A stretch of 12,977 nt of DNA from NCBI RefSeq assembly GCF_004337985.1, contig NC_043740.1, positions 4,498,850 through 4,511,826 of the forward strand, given 5' to 3'. The notes under the pieces were generated by a model. That model ran no database searches and was not told the origin of the DNA. It saw only the letters and a list, made by a program, of their open reading frames with translations. Each line of letters begins with the position of its first letter. Position 1 is the stretch's first letter. Below, in pieces: positions 8,701 through 12,977 of this stretch. Both the position numbers and the translations under genes were made by a program. Source of the stretch: Pyricularia pennisetigena. Taxonomy: Eukaryota; Ascomycota; Sordariomycetes; Magnaporthales; Pyriculariaceae.

Positions 8701-9092
8701 TTAGTCTGTCCACTTCGATATGTGATCTACATGTAAACAATATAAACGACCCTATGCGTCTCACCGCCTCAGTTGCTTTTTTTTTCTTCCAAATTTTTAT
8801 TTATTTTTATTATTACTCCATCCCAAGTGGCGATGCAAGCACTGGCCCTGCTTTGAAGCTGTTTGGCCCCTGGGGAGTTGCTGCTCTGAAATAAAAACCT
8901 GCTACAAACGAATTACTCACACCAAGACAGAGCAAAAAATTTGACCTGCAGCGATCGATCAGCGATGCGTTCGCTCCTGAGCCGAGGGCCTGACTCGCGA
9001 CGGCCCTTGTACCAGCCCTTTTTGCCCCATCCACAAACAACTGCTTATTTCCCGTCAGCCGCCTTCTTTTTTTTTTTTTTTTTTTTTTTCTT
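8701..9092. other. Gene-free flank left of the gap, ending in T23
   Basis: I recognise no gene here. The stretch has T-rich runs at 8777-8785 and a 23-base T run at 9067-9089, which ends three bases before the run of N. Reading frames crossing into the gap on both strands have no recognisable similarity and depend on undetermined bases. Confidence 0.6.
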
Positions 9093-10070
9093 NNNNNNNN
9101 NNNNNNNNNNNNNNNNNNNNNNNNNNNNNNNNNNNNNNNNNNNNNNNNNNNNNNNNNNNNNNNNNNNNNNNNNNNNNNNNNNNNNNNNNNNNNNNNNNNN
9201 NNNNNNNNNNNNNNNNNNNNNNNNNNNNNNNNNNNNNNNNNNNNNNNNNNNNNNNNNNNNNNNNNNNNNNNNNNNNNNNNNNNNNNNNNNNNNNNNNNNN
9301 NNNNNNNNNNNNNNNNNNNNNNNNNNNNNNNNNNNNNNNNNNNNNNNNNNNNNNNNNNNNNNNNNNNNNNNNNNNNNNNNNNNNNNNNNNNNNNNNNNNN
9401 NNNNNNNNNNNNNNNNNNNNNNNNNNNNNNNNNNNNNNNNNNNNNNNNNNNNNNNNNNNNNNNNNNNNNNNNNNNNNNNNNNNNNNNNNNNNNNNNNNNN
9501 NNNNNNNNNNNNNNNNNNNNNNNNNNNNNNNNNNNNNNNNNNNNNNNNNNNNNNNNNNNNNNNNNNNNNNNNNNNNNNNNNNNNNNNNNNNNNNNNNNNN
9601 NNNNNNNNNNNNNNNNNNNNNNNNNNNNNNNNNNNNNNNNNNNNNNNNNNNNNNNNNNNNNNNNNNNNNNNNNNNNNNNNNNNNNNNNNNNNNNNNNNNN
9701 NNNNNNNNNNNNNNNNNNNNNNNNNNNNNNNNNNNNNNNNNNNNNNNNNNNNNNNNNNNNNNNNNNNNNNNNNNNNNNNNNNNNNNNNNNNNNNNNNNNN
9801 NNNNNNNNNNNNNNNNNNNNNNNNNNNNNNNNNNNNNNNNNNNNNNNNNNNNNNNNNNNNNNNNNNNNNNNNNNNNNNNNNNNNNNNNNNNNNNNNNNNN
9901 NNNNNNNNNNNNNNNNNNNNNNNNNNNNNNNNNNNNNNNNNNNNNNNNNNNNNNNNNNNNNNNNNNNNNNNNNNNNNNNNNNNNNNNNNNNNNNNNNNNN
10001 NNNNNNNNNNNNNNNNNNNNNNNNNNNNNNNNNNNNNNNNNNNNNNNNNNNNNNNNNNNNNNNNNNNNNN
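9093..10070. other. Assembly gap (978 N)
   Basis: All 978 bases are undetermined. The gap is entered after T23 plus CTT and left through at least ten A, so it was probably caused by homopolymer or repeat sequence. The odd size suggests an estimated rather than fixed-length gap. Any gene or mobile element inside is invisible. Confidence 0.98.
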
Positions 10071-11430
10071 AAAAAAAAAACCGCCTCATGACATTGTTTT
10101 AACAGCAACTTGACCTCATTGATTTCACCATCTCGATGGGTCTCTGATGGTAACAGCAAATTACCGCGTAGTAGAAATTAACCCCACTTATTGGCGCCGA
10201 AAAGCTTGGCTCAAGACAACACGCCCGCCCGCCTTCGCATGTCGGCAGTCGCACGCATCCCATCACACCAACCCCGGCCAACTCGGACCGAAGCTTGGTT
10301 GGATCCGGTTTATTTTTTATCTATGTTGCAGTTTTGTGCTCTCCCTCCTGGTTTCTCATTACGGTTAATGAGGCTTCTGTTATGTAAGGTTATGTTAGTT
10401 TTACAGAGCACTCCGTACAGTAAGTAGTACCCTATGCAAGCTACTTGATGATGCTTCAGGGTCCAGGGCCACTCTCGATTGGCTCCTTTTTGTTTTGCAC
10501 AAGGCCGTTCCCTCCACTTCAACAAAGGGCGGTCAACTTGTTATAACGTACTTTGTTCGACATGACGTTGCTACAAATTCAAAGTTCACAGGGCTCTCGT
10601 CGATCTGTTGACAACCTAGATACATACGGAGTACTTGTCCGGGAACATGACCAAAAAGTCTCGCAGGCCACTGAGACTGGCTTGTCACAATCGAGCGCTG
10701 CTTTGGCCTAATCGGTACCTACTCCATACATTTTTTTGTGAATCCCGACCTACCCGCATTTTTAACCTCTCTGGGCACCTGTTTCCTATCGTTGCATAAC
10801 GGTTGTTTTTGTTTGATTCCATCAAATGCATTTACTTGTCAATGGGTGTCATCTCCACTACACACGCAGTCTTGTTTTTTTTTTTTTTCTCCCCTTTTTT
10901 TGGTCCCATGGACTTTTTGCTTCTCGCGTCCCTGATTCGTTGTCTTTCTTACCTGGTCGCTGCCAGCGGCACACCCGAACCTCTGTCAAACTAAAGTAAA
11001 CAAGGCTTTTCCTTGTCGCAACTGTTACCTGGAATAGAAAACGTGGCTACCATGGAGGACGAAGCAAAATGTCCTACCCTATCCGGAGCCAACAACCGAA
11101 TCCAACGGGTGGTAAGAAACCAGTCACAGCCCTCCCTGCTCTCTTTTTTTTTTTTTGTCTCACCTAGCACTATAAACCCCGATGCAATGCAGGCAAACAA
11201 TATGCAAGCAGTCCCCTCTCCCTGCTGCCAGTTGTCACTTTTTTTTTCTGGTTGATGCATCATTCGCAACCAAATAGGCAAACAAATCTAGGCATCATCT
11301 GCCCACAGTCAGCGACACCCTCGGACGCCAGGCGCGGGGTTGGGGAGCCTGCCTATATGTCAGGCTAGGTAAGGCAACCCGGTACGTAGCTCCAGTACCA
11401 CCGACGGCTGCTGCATAGCAACGTCGTAAG

Positions 11431-11458
11431 TTTTTTTTTTTTTTTTTGTCTTTTTTTT
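11431..11458 (+). repeat. Double poly-T tract (T17 and T8)
   Basis: Seventeen T (11431-11447), then GTC, then eight T (11451-11458). This is the longest resolved homopolymer region to the right of the gap. Confidence 0.88.
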
Positions 11459-11598
11459 GCCTCGTCGATCCCGTCTTCCCCTCCTCTCCATCCCCCTATC
11501 TGACCTGCATGTTTTTCTCCGCCCAATCAGAGACGACGGGAGCGAACAAGGAGGCATTTAGTTTCATGCCTTGGTAGAAATAGTTGAGTCACAACTTG

Positions 11599-11614
11599 GG
11601 GCATGCGCATGCCC
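11599..11614. repeat. Perfect 16-base palindrome
   Basis: GGGCATGCGCATGCCC equals its own reverse complement with no loop. It is a candidate binding site for a dimeric regulator, or it could extrude as a cruciform; nothing around it decides between these and chance. Confidence 0.8.
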
Positions 11615-12075
11615 ATATTTCTCGGGCTCGCCAAAGAAAATCCCTCCCCTCCATCTACTACTGGTCCTAGTCAATCTATATTGGGACATGGCATATCCGT
11701 GTCGCTCTGTAGCTCGCCGAAGTTGCCGGCATCGGGCTGTTATTGAGTATTCAAATTTCCGTATTGCTTGTTTTTGCATTAGGTTAAGTTTTTGCTTTGT
11801 CTTGGTCTTCTTCAGCCCTTCTTTCAACCAAAGAAGCATCTGACATTTTCCTCCCCACAATGTCCCGAAGAAGAAACAAAAAAAGATAAAAGAAAGACTT
11901 GACTAGGTCAGGGACGGTACTACCACATCCCTAAAGTACAGTACTCCAAGTCGGACGGGATCCTACTGCGGATAATGACAGAAAGTCTGGAGCACCTTTC
12001 ATCAGGGCTTACTAAGTGCCATGCCTGAGAGATTTGGGATGCTCGCATAGTACCGTGCATACGCCCCCCTCCTCA

Positions 12076-12086
12076 GATAAAGATAA
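12076..12086 (+). promoter_or_regulatory. Tandem GATAA motifs
   Basis: GATAAAGATAA holds two GATAA cores separated by one base. Paired GATA cores are the usual target of AreA/NIT2-type nitrogen regulators in filamentous fungi. No target gene lies within the window to the right, so a role is unproven. Confidence 0.3.
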
Positions 12087-12247
12087 ATACTACCAGCAAG
12101 AAACCGAATCTCAAGTTAAGCATTGACCTTGCACGCTTCTGTGAGACAAAGTCCCATATCTTTTTTTTTTCTCTTCGGCTGGGAAAGACGACCCTGCCAT
12201 GTTTCTTCTTAGACACGAGGTTAAAATTGGTTTCAATTTTTTGACCC

Positions 12248-12280
12248 CTAGAACTAATCTAGTGCTAAGCTAGCATCCAT
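12248..12280. repeat. CTAG repeated at 11-base spacing
   Basis: CTAG occurs at 12248, 12259 and 12270, exactly 11 bases apart. The first two 11-base units (CTAGAACTAAT and CTAGTGCTAAG) match at 8 of 11 positions; the third keeps CTAG and little else. This looks like a short diverged tandem repeat. Confidence 0.55.
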
Positions 12281-12783
12281 ATAATCAGTGCCCCCGTGTC
12301 CACGGTATATTGAACATTCACGCGGTGATAGGTGGCGTAGTCCTTTTCCTGTTCCACGCATATTATAGAGTCCATTCACCAAGCCACTCCAACTGAAGAA
12401 AGGTGCTTCTGCTTGCGGACTGGGGTGGTGTGTACGTAGGGCGGTGAATTGTAAATATATCTCCCCATGGTCTTGACTCGAATATTTCAGCATCGGACGA
12501 GACCTCTTCTCAAGTCATCCGAACCCCTGTCAGAATGGAATTGCTCCGGGTTATTAACAGTTGGCAAGAAAAAGCCAGCGTCCGTCTTTTTCCAACGGTC
12601 GCAATATCAGAATATTCCAACAGGTCAGCTGTGGCAGTCATGTGTAGTCCGTCCCAAATAAATGAAAAAAAAAATCCCACCGGCTCGTCTCATCTTTACC
12701 CAGCCTTCTGCCTCTTATTCTGTCCGAGTGTAGTGTGAGAGTACACATCATGCTATGTCTGCATTCAGCCAAGATGGATGGCA

Positions 12784-12799
12784 GGTGGACATGTCCACC
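12784..12799. repeat. Perfect 16-base palindrome
   Basis: GGTGGACATGTCCACC is identical to its reverse complement with no loop. It lies 11 bases before a second inverted repeat at 12811-12827, making a compact block of dyad symmetry near the window end. Confidence 0.8.
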
Positions 12800-12810
12800 G
12801 GACAACCTCG

Positions 12811-12827
12811 GATAATCATTGATTATC
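12811..12827. promoter_or_regulatory. Inverted repeat with opposed GATA cores
   Basis: GATAATCA and TGATTATC are perfect 8-base inverted arms around one T. Each arm carries a GATAA core, facing inward on opposite strands, an arrangement compatible with a dimeric or paired GATA-factor site. Function is inferred only from the motif. Confidence 0.4.
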
Positions 12828-12977
12828 ACCCCTGCTCTCCTGCCTCAGCGAGGCGTTGAACAAGCAATCGCGGTCATTTCTGGTTGCTGCGTAGGTTCAT
12901 TTCAGTCATTATATATCCGGCAACGAATCGCCTTGGCCATCCGAGTTTTGCTCGCGTTTGGCTTGCTAAATGAAAAA

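Larger units (their letters stand above)
10071..12977. other. Long gene-free region with homopolymers and palindromes
   Basis: About 2.9 kb without a gene I can support. Open frames are all under 100 codons, overlap on both strands, and give low-complexity or unrecognisable products. No transposase, reverse transcriptase, tRNA or telomeric repeat is visible. Poly-T runs occur at 10875-10888, 11144-11156, 11431-11447, 11451-11458 and 12161-12170, and A10 at 12665-12674. Two perfect 16-base palindromes, GATA pairs and short diverged repeats are described separately. The stretch could be regulatory sequence for a gene beyond the window, or the decayed remains of mobile elements. Confidence 0.6.

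Noticed and set aside
8813..10159. Long open frames on both strands across the gap
   Set aside because: Most of their length is undetermined bases, and the remaining ends are homopolymer or unrecognisable.
10738..11281. Small + and - frames of 60-100 codons right of the gap, considered as a small secreted protein or spliced gene
   Set aside because: They are driven by poly-T runs read as poly-Phe, have no consistent splice model and no homology I can recognise.
10071..12977. A possible transposon or biosynthetic gene cluster remnant
   Set aside because: No transposase, integrase, reverse transcriptase or synthase motif is visible in any frame, and no long terminal repeats are seen.
12960..12977. 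Window-end A run considered as a poly(A) or contig end
   Set aside because: Only five A are visible at the very end, which is not enough for any claim.

Overview
This is a eukaryotic window from a filamentous ascomycete, most likely a Sordariomycete. The evidence is short introns (55-121 bases) with GT/AG ends and fungal CTRAC-type branch sites, a GC-rich third codon position, and fungus-specific gene families. I cannot support a genus. I see no bacterial, plasmid, phage or intact transposon features, no tRNA or rRNA gene, and no CRISPR array.

Layout from left to right. The window opens with a run of 52 T inside or beside the upstream part of a split gene. On the + strand, eight small exons up to 1286 encode the C-terminal part (about 210 residues) of a DUF1996 protein, a fungal family predicted to be extracellular; its N-terminus lies before the window. 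Facing it tail to tail, with only 293 bases between the stop codons, is a single-exon minus-strand gene (1580-3358) for a 592-residue 2EXR-domain protein. It carries long poly-Gln, poly-Glu and poly-Lys tracts encoded by trinucleotide repeats. After a 986-base spacer comes a second minus-strand gene (4345-7632, 1095 residues). I recognise it as acrB, the membrane and coiled-coil protein linked in Aspergillus nidulans to the CreB deubiquitination network. About 1 kb of leader and promoter sequence follows it.

From about 8.7 kb to the end I find no convincing gene. This stretch holds a 978-base run of N flanked by homopolymers (T23 on the left, A10 on the right), several poly-T tracts, two perfect 16-base palindromes, paired GATA motifs and short diverged repeats.

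The three genes do not form an obvious pathway or cluster. The DUF1996 protein is probably secreted, AcrB is membrane-anchored, and the 2EXR protein is of unknown function. I found no convincing new multi-gene system. The most useful results are the spliced DUF1996 model, the repeat-rich 2EXR protein, the FN3-like region proposed in AcrB, and the structured but gene-free right flank beside an unresolved gap.
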